Source: an uncultured Bacteroidales bacterium
GTDB taxonomy: Bacteria; Bacteroidota; Bacteroidia; Bacteroidales; UBA932
Assembly: GCA_944326305.1 (NCBI GenBank)
Contig: CALVDL010000016.1
Span: forward strand, 1-64,000
DNA: 64,000 nucleotides
Reading direction: 5' to 3'
Made by a program: the position numbers and the translations under genes. Shown one piece after another: positions 1 to 8,903 of the stretch. Every line of letters begins with the position of its first letter. The first letter of the stretch is position 1. The notes under the pieces were generated by a model. That model saw nothing but the letters and a program-made list of their open reading frames with translations. It was not told the origin of the DNA and searched no databases.

Positions 1-248
1 AACGATTTCAAAGAACTCTTATATTATGGCGTCTCGGACGCTGCGTGATTATCCAAAATTTAACGAACTATTGATACACTTGTTTTTTGAAAGTTTTGAA
101 TTTGAAGTGATATTGTGTTTCAGACAAGTTTTGAATAGGAGGCAATATTTTATAACCACTTATAGCTCGGATATAGTGAAAGCCTTGAAAGTGTTGTTTG
201 AAAAGGATAAGTGTTTGGATTTTCGGTATTAGTTTTATTGGGAAAAGA
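1..248. other. AT-rich region upstream of the first wzi-like gene
   Basis: No convincing gene lies here. Open frames exist in both directions but have no recognisable protein character. The stretch is visibly AT-richer than the coding DNA that follows. I could not find a clean TAnnTTTG promoter for the next gene in it. It may hold a promoter with a degenerate box or the tail of a transcript that begins outside the window. Confidence 0.4.
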
Positions 249-1877
249 ATGGCTATATTAAGAATATCATTGATTCTTGGCGGGATTCTGATGCTGACTG
301 TACATTGTTTTGCCGGAGACCATTTCATTGTTGGAAGCAGTGCCGATAGTCTGGGGCATGTGGCCCCGGCAAGGCTGGAGGTCATGAAAGGGCATGGGGC
401 TGTCGCCTGGGATGTGTCTCTGTACGGTATGGGAGGATCTGACGGAAGGATGCCTTTCTGGTCTGTGACCAACCGCAGGGGGCTGTTTCCCCAGTCGCTG
501 GGGCCGTCCGCTTCTGGCAGCAGGGACGGAGGACGTTTCATTGGAGGCGGTCTTGTCACAGGCGGTGCTGATGTTTCCTATATGACCAGGTCGGGGATTG
601 TCCTGGACGGCGGACTTTCTATTGCCGGGTATGGCACTCCGGGGGACTGGAAAGGTATGGTGGACCGGCTGTATTTCGGTCTGGGATGGAAAAAGCTTCA
701 TCTTGATATCGGGATGAGGGACAGGGAGTATGACTTTGCGGGGCTCTCGCTCACAGGAGGGGATGTCGCATATTCCGGTAACGCAAGGAATTTGCCAGGA
801 TACAACCTTCATACTGACTATATCTGGCTGCCGTTCCGTAAGAAAGTGGTGGCTTTCAAGGCCAATTTCGCTGATTATGGTATGTGGGACCGCAGATTTG
901 TGGAGCATACTCTTGTACATAACGAGGCCCTTTTCTTAAAGGTCAGGCCTTATCGCAGGTTTGACATTACTTTCGGGCTGGAGATCTGGAGCCAGTGGGC
1001 CGGGTATTCTCCTCAGTACGGGGAGCAGCCGGACGGATTCAGAAATTATCTAAGGATATTGATGTGTGCAAGGGGAGGGGATGATGCCGTCAGTGGCGAT
1101 CAGGACAATGCCTTGGGCAACCATCTCGGCAGGGAACTTATCCGTCTTGACTGGCATTCAGACAATTTTACGATAACATTCCAGCATGATATACCGTTTG
1201 AAGACAAGTCCGGGATGCGGTTTCAGAATTTTCCGGATGGGGTGAATACTCTGGCTCTGTCTTTCAAGGATCGGAACAGATGGGTGACAGACGTATTATA
1301 CGAGTTTGTATATACCCGGAACCAGTCCGGGCCTCTGCATGACAGGCCGGCGACTGATGAGGAGATGGCGCAGAATGGAGGCATTTCATATAAGATTCTC
1401 GGAGGTGAGGACAATTATTTCAACAACGGTGTCTACCGTTCCGGATGGACCTATCATGGGATGACTGTCGGGCTGCCGCTTGCATATCCTATGTATGCTG
1501 GAGAGGACGGGATTGTGATGGGGGTGGCGAGCAACAGTATTATGGCACATCATTTTGGACTTACTGGTGTGGCTGCACACAAAGTGCCGTACAGGTTTCT
1601 GTTTACTTGGAGCAGGCATTTCGGCAGGACAAGGTATTTTGATCAGGACCAGTCATGGCGGTTCGAAGGGCATCCGCAGCAGTTTTCGCTGGCTCTGGAA
1701 GGTGAGCTTTCCGGAAGAATGCTGTCTTCCGGAAAGAGGAGAGTTGAAAGAGCGCTTCCAATGTCCTTAGGTTTGGGCCTTTATGCTGATTTCGGAAAGG
1801 TTTTTCCGAATTCTTTCGGTCTGACTGTCAGGATTTCTTATTCTGAATATTCTAAATTCTCAAAAGGAAGCAGCTAA
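249..1877 (+). CDS. Wzi-like capsule assembly outer-membrane protein
   Basis: Resembles the Caps_assemb_Wzi family, outer-membrane beta-barrel proteins that hold or assemble capsular polysaccharide at the cell surface. The ATG at 249 is preferred over the in-frame ATG at 198, because it places a normal signal peptide (hydrophobic ISLILGGILMLTVHCFAG) at the N terminus. The rest alternates aromatic and glycine-rich strands typical of a barrel and ends in a short strand. The protein is about 542 residues and looks full length. A clear paralogue lies at 45310-46932; both share the near-identical segment DKSGMRFQNFPDGVNTL. Directly downstream is a truncated pyruvyl transferase and then a polysaccharide export operon, which supports a surface-glycan role. 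The family assignment is firm; the exact polysaccharide is unknown. Confidence 0.82.
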   Translation: MAILRISLILGGILMLTVHCFAGDHFIVGSSADSLGHVAPARLEVMKGHGAVAWDVSLYGMGGSDGRMPFWSVTNRRGLFPQSLGPSASGSRDGGRFIGGGLVTGGADVSYMTRSGIVLDGGLSIAGYGTPGDWKGMVDRLYFGLGWKKLHLDIGMRDREYDFAGLSLTGGDVAYSGNARNLPGYNLHTDYIWLPFRKKVVAFKANFADYGMWDRRFVEHTLVHNEALFLKVRPYRRFDITFGLEIWSQWAGYSPQYGEQPDGFRNYLRILMCARGGDDAVSGDQDNALGNHLGRELIRLDWHSDNFTITFQHDIPFEDKSGMRFQNFPDGVNTLALSFKDRNRWVTDVLYEFVYTRNQSGPLHDRPATDEEMAQNGGISYKILGGEDNYFNNGVYRSGWTYHGMTVGLPLAYPMYAGEDGIVMGVASNSIMAHHFGLTGVAAHKVPYRFLFTWSRHFGRTRYFDQDQSWRFEGHPQQFSLALEGELSGRMLSSGKRRVERALPMSLGLGLYADFGKVFPNSFGLTVRISYSEYSKFSKGSS

Positions 1878-1956
1878 TATAAAAACCGCTGCTCCGGCCA
1901 GGGAGATTTCCATTTTTCCTGTCAGATGGAAAAGATACCATGCTTTTGACAGTTTT

Positions 1957-2787
1957 ATGAGGAAATATCTTGCCCTGACGCCTCCGGTGAGGGATCCGCG
2001 CCGGATTCCTGACTTTTTTGATACTTATGTAATTGGGAGTGACCAGGTCTGGAATCCTGGTATCACAGCAGGGTGTCTTGATCAGGTGTTCCTGGCCGGC
2101 TTCCCGTTCGGGAAGGGTGGCAGGAAATATGTCTCCTATGCGGCAAGTGTGGGGGACGGGGAACTCTCCAGGGGACAGTTGGAGACACTGGCTTCTGCAT
2201 TGTGCCGCTTTGATGCAGTGAGCGTCAGGGAGGAAAGTGTAGCCGGGATGCTGCAGCCGTATTCGGCTGGGCCTTTGCGGACGGTGCTGGACCCTGTCTT
2301 TCTTCCGGGCAGGGAAGTGTGGGAAGCGGTAGAGTCGCCGAGGACTATGAAAGGAAAATACATCCTTGTCTACCTGGTTAAGAAGACAGAAACTGTGGAA
2401 AAGGTGGCGCGCAGGATTGCTGAGCAGCTGGGGGCTAAGGTGGTCATGGTTTCGTCCTTCCTTGTTTACGGGGACAGCAGGGACTATATCCAGACAGCCT
2501 CTCCGGCGGATTTCCTTTCCCTTGTCCGGTATGCCGAGTGTGTGGTTTCCACTTCGTTTCATGGAACAGCGTTTTCGGTGATATATGGGAGGCCGTTCTA
2601 TTCCGTATGTCCGGAAAGGGAGGGCGGCAACACCCGTGTAGTTTCGCTTCTTGGAGAGCTCGGACTTGCCGGCAGGTGCATAATGGATGACACGGTCCCG
2701 GATTTTTTACCGATTGATTACGGTCCTGTGTATTTGCGTCTTGAAGAGATGCGCAGGGAGTCGTGTGTTTTCCTGGAAAGATTATGA
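1957..2787 (+). CDS. Polysaccharide pyruvyl transferase, N-terminally truncated (probable pseudogene)
   Basis: The 276-residue frame carries the hallmark VIGSDQVWNP motif (residues 25-34) and the later STSFHGTAFSVIYGRPF segment of the polysaccharide pyruvyl transferase family, which adds pyruvate ketals to surface glycans. In full-length members (about 350-400 residues) the GSDQxWNP motif sits near residue 100, so roughly 70-80 N-terminal residues, including the NYG..LQ Rossmann start, are missing. Family-like sequence (RWKRYHAFDSF) can be read in the same frame upstream of the ATG, back to about 1909, with no ATG, GTG or TTG available before the in-frame stop at 1822-1824. The gene therefore seems to have lost its 5' end at a junction just behind the Wzi-like gene. 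A functional short protein is possible but unlikely. Confidence 0.75.
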   Translation: MRKYLALTPPVRDPRRIPDFFDTYVIGSDQVWNPGITAGCLDQVFLAGFPFGKGGRKYVSYAASVGDGELSRGQLETLASALCRFDAVSVREESVAGMLQPYSAGPLRTVLDPVFLPGREVWEAVESPRTMKGKYILVYLVKKTETVEKVARRIAEQLGAKVVMVSSFLVYGDSRDYIQTASPADFLSLVRYAECVVSTSFHGTAFSVIYGRPFYSVCPEREGGNTRVVSLLGELGLAGRCIMDDTVPDFLPIDYGPVYLRLEEMRRESCVFLERL

Positions 2788-2881
2788 AAGAACAAACTGT
2801 GATTTAATTGTCATCGGTCTGCAGGGGTAGCGGGACAGGGAAAACGGTACGGAAAAAGGGGATGCCTTGTCGGGACAGGCA

Positions 2882-2912
2882 TTTGCGGTTAGGAGTTTTT
2901 GTATTATCTTTG
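2882..2912 (+). promoter_or_regulatory. Bacteroides-type promoter of the polysaccharide export operon
   Basis: A -33 TTTG at 2882-2885 and a -7 box TATCTTTG at 2905-2912 are separated by 19 bases, matching the Bacteroidota housekeeping promoter. The next ATG is at 2954. A small imperfect hairpin (ATGCCTTGTC / GACAGGCAT, 2862-2882) lies immediately before it and may end the preceding transcript. Confidence 0.7.
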
Positions 2913-2953
2913 CCCCGGTTTGTGTAAGTGAAAACTAAATATTTTACAAGGAC

Positions 2954-5374
2954 ATGATACGAAATGTTTTGCAGGCCTTTCTGACAGTGATGGCGATGCT
3001 TGTCTTTTCATTGTCGGCGGAGGCCCAGATGTCGGATGATGCCGTTGTCAATTATGTCAAGGCAGGGATGGCTGCTGGGAAATCCCAGCAGGAGCTGATC
3101 TCGGAACTTGTGAAGCGCGGTGTCACCAGGGAGCAGGCCGAAAGGCTTAAAGCCAGGTTTGAACAGGAGCAGGGACAGACAGAGGCTGTACAGACAGCAG
3201 GGGCCCAGGAACGTGCGAGACGGACGGAAGATGCTTCTGAGGAAATGGTTGCCGGTGATCTTGATATGGTGGTTACAGAGGCTGTTGACCCGGCGAATGT
3301 GCCGGCTGCGGAAGCTGCCGAGATTGTATACGGACGGAATATCTTCTCCACACGGAACCTTACATTCGCCCCGAGCGAGAATCTGGCTACCCCTGAAAAC
3401 TACAAGCTCGGCCCGGGCGATGAAGTGATCATTGATATATGGGGGACAAACCAGGCCACTATCCGCCAGACCATATCTCCGGACGGGTATATCAACATCA
3501 GTGACATTGGCCTTGTCTACCTTTCCGGCATGACGGTCAAGGAAGCCGACAGCTTCATGCGCCGCAAGCTCAACCAGATCTATTCGGTGAGCGGCGATGA
3601 CGCCAAGTCCGAGATGAAGCTCACCCTCGGGAGTATCAGGACCATACAGGTGAATATACTCGGCGAGGTGGCTATGCCGGGTACATATTATATATCGTCG
3701 TTTTCAAATGTCTACCATGCAGTATACAGGGCCGGAGGCGTCAACTCCCTGGGCAGCCTGAGGGATATCCAGCTGGTGCGGGGAGGGAAGAAAGTCGCTT
3801 CTGTGGATGTATATGAGTTCCTGATGGACGGGACGCTTCCAGATGACATAAGCCTTCAGGAAGGTGATATTGTCCTGGTGCACCCTTATGAGGCCCTTGT
3901 GAATATTTCCGGAAATGTGAAACGGCCGATGTTCTATGAAATGAAGGAGGGTGAGACCGTGGAGGATCTTGTCCGTTTTGCCGGAGGATTTACCGGTGAT
4001 GCCTATAAGGACAATCTTCGTCTTATCCGACGCAATGGTCGTGAATACCAGGTGTTTACAGTGGAAGAACCAAAATATCCGTCTTTCAGCCTGATGGACG
4101 GTGACGCCCTTTCTGTCGGCGCCATGCTCGACCGCTACGCCAACAGGCTTGAAATACGCGGTGCCGTGTACCGTCCAGGCATTTATGAGCTCGGTGATGA
4201 CATCGCCACTGTCTCTCAACTGATTGCCAAGGCTGAAGGTCTTACCGGGGATGCCTTTACCAACAGGGCCATTATCCACAGGGAGAAGGAAGACCTTACA
4301 CTTGAAGTGATTCCGGTGGATGTCAAGGCTATTCTTGACGGCTCGTCTCCGGATGTCCCTCTCAAGAAGAATGACGCCCTCTATATCCCGAGCATACACG
4401 ATCTTAAGGATATAGGTTATGTTACCGTGATGGGGGAGGTCGCCCGTCCCGGGCAGTTCGTGTTTGCGGAAAACACCACTCTGGAGGATATCATCATCCA
4501 GGCCGGAGGTCTTCTCGAGTCCGCCTCAACCGTGAAGGTTGATGTCAGCCGCAGAATCAAGAACCCTCTCAGTACCGAGCCTACCGACACCATAAGCAAG
4601 ATGTATTCTTTCGCCCTCAAAGACGGCTTCGTAATCGACGGGGAGCCGGGCTTCCTTCTGGAGCCGTATGACGAGATAATGGTACGCCGCAGTCCGGGCT
4701 ACAGCCCTCAGGTGCAGGTTTCCGTTACGGGTGAAGTGGCTTTTGCGGGCGTATACTCATTGACCCATAAGAACCAGAGGATTTCAGAGCTTGTGGCTGA
4801 TGCCGGAGGCGTCACCGACTGGGCTTATGTGAAAGGTGCGCGCCTGCTCCGTAGGATTACCGCTGAGGAGCGTGCCAGGATGGATGCCACACTCGAAACA
4901 TTGAACAGGGGCAAGGATTCCATCGACATCTCGAAACTTGACTATGGCGATGTATATTATGTAGGTATCAATCTGGAGGATGCCCTGGCAAGGCCTGGCA
5001 GCGATGTGGACCTGGTGCTCAGGGAAGGTGATGTGCTCCATGTGCCGGAATATATAAACACGGTCAGGATAAGCGGTACTGTCCTGTATCCTAACAATGT
5101 GGTCTACAATCCTGACATGAAGGTGAAGGACTTCGTCAAGATGGCAGGAGGCCTCGGGTACAAGGCGAAGAAGAACAAGGCATACATAGTCTATATGAAC
5201 GGTACTGTGGTAAGGGCCAAGATGGGAAAGAAGAATATCGTAGAGCCGGGGTGCGAGATTGTCGTTCCTCAGAAGGTGCTGAGGGAAGGCGCTCTCCAGA
5301 ACGTGCTCAGCATAGCTACTACATCCGCTTCTCTGGCTACGATGGTAGCGACAATAGGCAATATCATAAAATAG
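2954..5374 (+). CDS. SLBB-domain polysaccharide export outer-membrane protein (Wza-like)
   Basis: An 806-residue secreted protein with a signal peptide (residues 1-24, ending SAEAQ). A short helical region (about 28-75) and a charged linker are followed by the Poly_export domain near residues 145-235 (YKLGPGDEVIIDIWG). About six SLBB repeats then reach the C terminus, each with a motif of the type ISGNVKRPMFYEM, IRGAVYRPGIYEL, VMGEVARPGQFVF, VTGEVAFAGVYSL or ISGTVLYPNNVVY. This is the long Bacteroidota version of Wza-type exporters, which carry capsule or exopolysaccharide across the outer membrane. It is followed after 6 bases by a Wzz-type gene, its usual inner-membrane partner. The last 25 residues are hydrophobic. 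Confidence 0.9.
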   Translation: MIRNVLQAFLTVMAMLVFSLSAEAQMSDDAVVNYVKAGMAAGKSQQELISELVKRGVTREQAERLKARFEQEQGQTEAVQTAGAQERARRTEDASEEMVAGDLDMVVTEAVDPANVPAAEAAEIVYGRNIFSTRNLTFAPSENLATPENYKLGPGDEVIIDIWGTNQATIRQTISPDGYINISDIGLVYLSGMTVKEADSFMRRKLNQIYSVSGDDAKSEMKLTLGSIRTIQVNILGEVAMPGTYYISSFSNVYHAVYRAGGVNSLGSLRDIQLVRGGKKVASVDVYEFLMDGTLPDDISLQEGDIVLVHPYEALVNISGNVKRPMFYEMKEGETVEDLVRFAGGFTGDAYKDNLRLIRRNGREYQVFTVEEPKYPSFSLMDGDALSVGAMLDRYANRLEIRGAVYRPGIYELGDDIATVSQLIAKAEGLTGDAFTNRAIIHREKEDLTLEVIPVDVKAILDGSSPDVPLKKNDALYIPSIHDLKDIGYVTVMGEVARPGQFVFAENTTLEDIIIQAGGLLESASTVKVDVSRRIKNPLSTEPTDTISKMYSFALKDGFVIDGEPGFLLEPYDEIMVRRSPGYSPQVQVSVTGEVAFAGVYSLTHKNQRISELVADAGGVTDWAYVKGARLLRRITAEERARMDATLETLNRGKDSIDISKLDYGDVYYVGINLEDALARPGSDVDLVLREGDVLHVPEYINTVRISGTVLYPNNVVYNPDMKVKDFVKMAGGLGYKAKKNKAYIVYMNGTVVRAKMGKKNIVEPGCEIVVPQKVLREGALQNVLSIATTSASLATMVATIGNIIK

Positions 5375-5380
5375 GCTGCC

Positions 5381-6487
5381 ATGACAGAGGTTAACAACAT
5401 TGAAAATCAGGATTTCCGGCAGGATGAGCAGGAAATCGACATCATGGAGCTTATTTCCAAGCTCTGGAAAAGAAGGAAGACTTTGCTTGTCTGGTGCGCG
5501 GTGGGGGCCGTGCTGGGTCTTGTCATAGGTTTCAGCATACCTAAGACGTACTCGGCATCTGCTGTGCTGGCACCGGAGACGGAGGAGTCCATGGGATCTG
5601 GCGTCAGCTCTATAGCCAGCATGATGGGAGTCTCCCTCGACAACAGTGTCGACGCCATCAATTTCCAGCTTTTCCCGGATATAGTGTCATCCACTCCGTT
5701 TATCTACAACCTGTTCGACCTTCCTGTGGAGACCGCGGACGGGGAATTGAAGACCACATTGCTCGACTATATGATGGAGCATCAGAAAAGCGCATGGTGG
5801 TCCTATGTCATCAGCGCCCCGTTCAAGCTGATAGGATGGGTGAAGTCATGGTTCGTTAAGGAGGATGAGCCTGACCCTGATGCCCCTCTGGATATGTACA
5901 ACCTTCCGAAGAAGGAGCGCGGGGTGGTAGGATTCTTTGCGGAGAACATCATTGTCGAGATGGACAAGAAGACAGGGAAGACCACTATTTCGCTCGAAAT
6001 GCAGGATCCCCTGGTAGTGACTACCGTCCTCAATGCCGTCCTTGAAGACCTCAAGGCCTATACTTCGGACTACAGGACTTCAAAGGCAAGGCAGGACGCG
6101 GAGAACCTTTCCGTAATATGCGAACAGAGGAAGCAGGAGTATTATGCCGCGCAGCAGGCCTATGCGAAATATACGGATGCGAACAAGAATGTCATACTCC
6201 AGAGTGCACAGGCGGAGCGTGACAGGCTACAGCAGGAGATGAACCTTGCTTTCCAGGTATATTCGCAGGTGGCGACACAGCTGGAGGCCGCAAGGATTAA
6301 GGAGCAGGAGGCGAAACCGGTGTTCGCTGTTGTGCAGCCGCCGCTGGTGCCGCTCGAGAAGGCGGCCCCGAGCAAGGTCAAGTATCTTGTAGTATTCACT
6401 TTCCTGGCAGGGTGTTGCGCTGCGGCATGGGTGCTTTTCGGCCAGGAGTACTGGGCAAAGCTCAAGGAGGGATTGAGGCAGGGGTGA
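5381..6487 (+). CDS. Wzz/chain-length determinant family protein
   Basis: Polysaccharide co-polymerase of the inner membrane, which controls chain length and couples to the export pore. The 368 residues show a first membrane segment (about 36-56, LLVWCAVGAVLGLVIGF), a long periplasmic region with a coiled-coil stretch (about 240-300, rich in Q, E and A), and a second membrane segment near 335-355. No Walker motifs or C-terminal tyrosine kinase domain are present, so it is the kinase-less type. It is cotranscribed with the SLBB exporter upstream and lies one base from the sugar-kinase gene downstream. Confidence 0.88.
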   Translation: MTEVNNIENQDFRQDEQEIDIMELISKLWKRRKTLLVWCAVGAVLGLVIGFSIPKTYSASAVLAPETEESMGSGVSSIASMMGVSLDNSVDAINFQLFPDIVSSTPFIYNLFDLPVETADGELKTTLLDYMMEHQKSAWWSYVISAPFKLIGWVKSWFVKEDEPDPDAPLDMYNLPKKERGVVGFFAENIIVEMDKKTGKTTISLEMQDPLVVTTVLNAVLEDLKAYTSDYRTSKARQDAENLSVICEQRKQEYYAAQQAYAKYTDANKNVILQSAQAERDRLQQEMNLAFQVYSQVATQLEAARIKEQEAKPVFAVVQPPLVPLEKAAPSKVKYLVVFTFLAGCCAAAWVLFGQEYWAKLKEGLRQG

Positions 6488-6488
6488 G

Positions 6489-7388
6489 ATGCGCATGAAG
6501 CTGATAATCGAGTGCGGTGCGACAAAGACTGATTTCTGCCTGACCGGAGAGAATACGGACAGCCGCTTCCGTGCCGCGGGAATTAATCTGTCTACGACGG
6601 ATATGGATACGGTATCTCATACAGTGAGGGATGCCGTATCTCGTTTGAATGCCCTTTCCTCTCCGGAAATGTACGGGGAGGTGTCGGATGTGCATTTCTA
6701 CGGGGCCGGCCTGGTGCGTGAAGTCCCGGAGCTGGAGGAGCTTTTGCGGTCGGTGTTCCCGTCGGCACGGGTGGAGCTTGCTTCTGACCTTGTGGCGGCC
6801 TCGAGGGCTGTCCTGGGGGATGCCCCGGGGATTGCAGCCATCCTCGGTACCGGGTCCAACAGCTGTCTCTATGACGGCGGGACCGTCGTGAAGAATGTCC
6901 TTCCGTGCGGATATGTGTTCGGGGACTACGGCAGCGGCAATGCGCTCGGGCGCATGTTCCTGTCGGACTATTTCCAGGGCCTCATGCCGGAGGAGCTTGC
7001 CGGTGATTTCCGCATTGCCTCAGGTGCGGACTATGCCTCTTCGGTGGCGGCCGTCTACCGCGGGGATGCTCCGGCAAGGTACCTTGCTTCGTTCGCACCT
7101 TACATTCTGTCAGCCGCAGGCGGTATGCTGCATGACGGGCGGCCTTGCGGCGGGGAAACCCTGCGGTATGCTGCCGCACTGGTGAAAGAGAATTTTCGCA
7201 CCTTCATCAGGAGATGCCTGAAACAGTATGATACAGACACATACGGGGTCGGGGCGGTCGGGTCTTTCGGTTATGCCGCCGGAAACCTGCTCGTGGAGAC
7301 GGCCGGGGAGGAGAATGTCCGTATCACCCGCATCATGAAGAGCCCGATGGACGGACTTATAGAGTATCACAACAGATATGTACAATAA
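6489..7388 (+). CDS. BadF/BadG/BcrA-type ATPase, probable N-acetylglucosamine-type kinase
   Basis: A 299-residue actin-fold protein. The phosphate-1 motif IECGATKTDFCL is at residues 5-16, and IAAILGTGSNSCLYDG lies near 115-130. This pattern is that of the BadF/BadG/BcrA/BcrD family, which in short single-domain form includes N-acetylglucosamine kinases. Its cytoplasmic role is probably amino-sugar salvage, but the substrate is not provable from sequence. It starts one base after the Wzz stop codon, and its 3' end overlaps recR by 11 bases, so the three are probably translationally coupled. An alternative start lies two codons later. Confidence 0.8.
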   Translation: MRMKLIIECGATKTDFCLTGENTDSRFRAAGINLSTTDMDTVSHTVRDAVSRLNALSSPEMYGEVSDVHFYGAGLVREVPELEELLRSVFPSARVELASDLVAASRAVLGDAPGIAAILGTGSNSCLYDGGTVVKNVLPCGYVFGDYGSGNALGRMFLSDYFQGLMPEELAGDFRIASGADYASSVAAVYRGDAPARYLASFAPYILSAAGGMLHDGRPCGGETLRYAAALVKENFRTFIRRCLKQYDTDTYGVGAVGSFGYAAGNLLVETAGEENVRITRIMKSPMDGLIEYHNRYVQ

Positions 7389-8049
7389 AGAGAACTACCC
7401 CTCAAGGCTTCTGGAGGAAGCCGTCGATGCCATAAATTCCCTGCCCGGGGTGGGGAGGCGGACAGCTCTCAGGCTGGCGCTCCACCTGCTCAGGCAGCCT
7501 TCCGAGAATGTGCATCATTTCACCTCTGCGATAGACTCCCTGCGGGACAATGTCCGGTACTGCCGCGTCTGCAGGATGATTTCCGACGATGACGTCTGCC
7601 CTATCTGCTCGGACAGGAGGCGAGACCACCGGACCGTATGTGTGGTGGAGACCGTCAGGGATGTGATGAGCATAGAGAATACCGGGCAGTACCATGGGGT
7701 ATACCATGTCCTTGGCGGAATCATTTCCCCGATCAACGGAGTCGGTCCTTCCGACCTGGCGATAAAGGAGCTGGTCTCCCGTGTGGCGGACCTGTGCCGG
7801 GGAACCGGCAGTGACGGGGCTGCCGAAGACCGGGGGATTGCAGGTGGCGGTGATGTGGAGGTGATCATGGCCTTGAGAGGTGACGTTGAGGGCGAGACCA
7901 CTTCATTTTATATCTACAGGCAGCTTTCCGCATATCCTGTCAAAGTGTCGTCACTGGCCCGCGGCCTGGGGTTCGGGGATGACCTCGAGTATGCCGATGA
8001 GCTGACTCTCGGGCGCTCGATTGTCAACCGGCAGCCTTTCAAGCCATAG
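7378..8049 (+). CDS. recR: Recombination mediator protein RecR
   Basis: RecR acts with RecF and RecO to load RecA on gapped DNA. Visible parts are the helix-hairpin-helix region (SLPGVGRRTALRLALHL, 21-37), the zinc site with Cys62, Cys65, Cys74 and Cys77, the Toprim start (CVVETVRDVMSIENTG) and the closing Toprim motif around GDVEGETTSFYIYR. At 223 residues it is about 20 longer than usual; the extra length is a Gly/Asp-rich insertion at about 141-158 inside the Toprim domain. The gene overlaps the sugar kinase by 11 bases. recF is also in this window, at 49590. Confidence 0.95.
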   Translation: MYNKENYPSRLLEEAVDAINSLPGVGRRTALRLALHLLRQPSENVHHFTSAIDSLRDNVRYCRVCRMISDDDVCPICSDRRRDHRTVCVVETVRDVMSIENTGQYHGVYHVLGGIISPINGVGPSDLAIKELVSRVADLCRGTGSDGAAEDRGIAGGGDVEVIMALRGDVEGETTSFYIYRQLSAYPVKVSSLARGLGFGDDLEYADELTLGRSIVNRQPFKP

Positions 8050-8057
8050 GATGCCGG

Positions 8058-8235
8058 CCTCTTTGTCCTTCCGGGCCCTATCCGGCAGATTTCTCGACTC
8101 CGGCTTTAAGCCTCCGCCCGAAATGACAGGATGTTGTCCTTCCGGGCCCGTTTTGTCATCCCGGGAGAAGCCGAGTGTTCTGGAGTCCTCTCTGTCATCC
8201 CGGGCGAAGTCGAGGGATCTGTTTTTAAACAAATA
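8058..8235. repeat. Cluster of palindromic repeat units (locus A)
   Basis: The recR-mntP gap contains several units of the repeat family seen at 53938-54153 and 60876-61063. One inverted unit runs 8086-8130 (starts CAGATTTCTCGACTCCGG, ends CGAAATGACAGG). Direct units start at about 8153 (TTGTCATCCCGGGAGAAG) and 8192 (CTGTCATCCCGGGCGAAG, continuing to GGGATCTG). Shorter copies of TGTCCTTCCGGGCCC occur near 8064 and 8133. The outer arms of the other two loci are not recognisable here. The apparent open frames across it are repeat-derived, not genes. Confidence 0.8.
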
Positions 8236-8247
8236 ACAAACAACTAT

Positions 8248-8808
8248 ATGTCCCTTCTCGAAATCCTTCTTATGGCCCTTTCCCTGAGTGTCGACTCGCT
8301 TGTCGTATCCATGAGCGGCAGCGTCACGCTCGGGAAGATAAAGCTCTCCAAAGTCCTTTATGCCGCCTTTGTTTTCGGGGCTGTCCAGGCCGGCCTGCTG
8401 TTCCTCGGCTGGCTGTCGGGGGCGTCTGTGGCCTCCCTGATACATAAAGTGGCGCATATCGCAGGCTTTCTTATATTATTGTATATAGGTGTCTCGATGG
8501 CCTGGTCGGGGTGCCGTGCCGGCGGTGAGGACAAGGTGGACCTGAACGGCCTATCCCGCCTGTTCCTTGCAGCCGCGGCGACGAGCATAGACGCATTCGC
8601 CGTCGGGGTGTCGCTTGCGATGTCGGATGTGCTGTGGCCTGACATGGCGGTCCTCATTATTGCGGTGGGGGCGGTGACTGCCGTTGCCGCTGCTGCGGGA
8701 GTGTCGTGCGGAAGCTTTGCGGGACGCAAATTCGGCAGGGCTGCCAAGGTGGCCGGAGGCTTGGCGCTGATTGCCATTGCGGTCAAACTCTTGTGCGGCG
8801 CTCTTTGA
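8248..8808 (+). CDS. mntP: Putative manganese efflux pump MntP
   Basis: A six-segment membrane protein of 186 residues with the MntP signature: an N-terminal ALSLSVDSLVVSMS and its internal duplicate AAATSIDAFAVGVSLA, each with the conserved Asp. MntP exports Mn2+ through the inner membrane. The open frame extends to an ATG at 8131, but that extension translates the palindromic repeat, so the ATG at 8248 before SLLEILLMALSLSVDS is chosen. The 3' end overlaps the -33 element of the corA promoter. No Mn riboswitch (yybP-ykoY type) is evident upstream. Confidence 0.88.
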   Translation: MSLLEILLMALSLSVDSLVVSMSGSVTLGKIKLSKVLYAAFVFGAVQAGLLFLGWLSGASVASLIHKVAHIAGFLILLYIGVSMAWSGCRAGGEDKVDLNGLSRLFLAAAATSIDAFAVGVSLAMSDVLWPDMAVLIIAVGAVTAVAAAAGVSCGSFAGRKFGRAAKVAGGLALIAIAVKLLCGAL

Positions 8809-8834
8809 TTATTGGACGGAAATCCCTACATTTG
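8804..8834 (+). promoter_or_regulatory. Promoter of corA
   Basis: TTTG at 8804-8807, lying across the mntP stop codon, and TACATTTG at 8827-8834 are spaced by 19 bases. This suggests corA has its own promoter inside the end of mntP. Confidence 0.65.
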
Positions 8835-8903
8835 CAGACTTTCTCTGAAAGTGGCGTAATGTTGAACTTTCCGACGGCTGGCCGGACTAATACATGGTGA
8901 GGT

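Noticed and set aside
26..232. A 68-residue frame at the left edge of the window
   Set aside because: It has no recognisable features, overlaps the AT-rich region before the wzi-like gene and lacks a promoter or ribosome-binding site.
8131..8247. N-terminal extension of mntP to an upstream ATG
   Set aside because: The extra 39 residues are a translation of the palindromic repeat units; MntP proteins begin with the first membrane helix, which starts at 8248.
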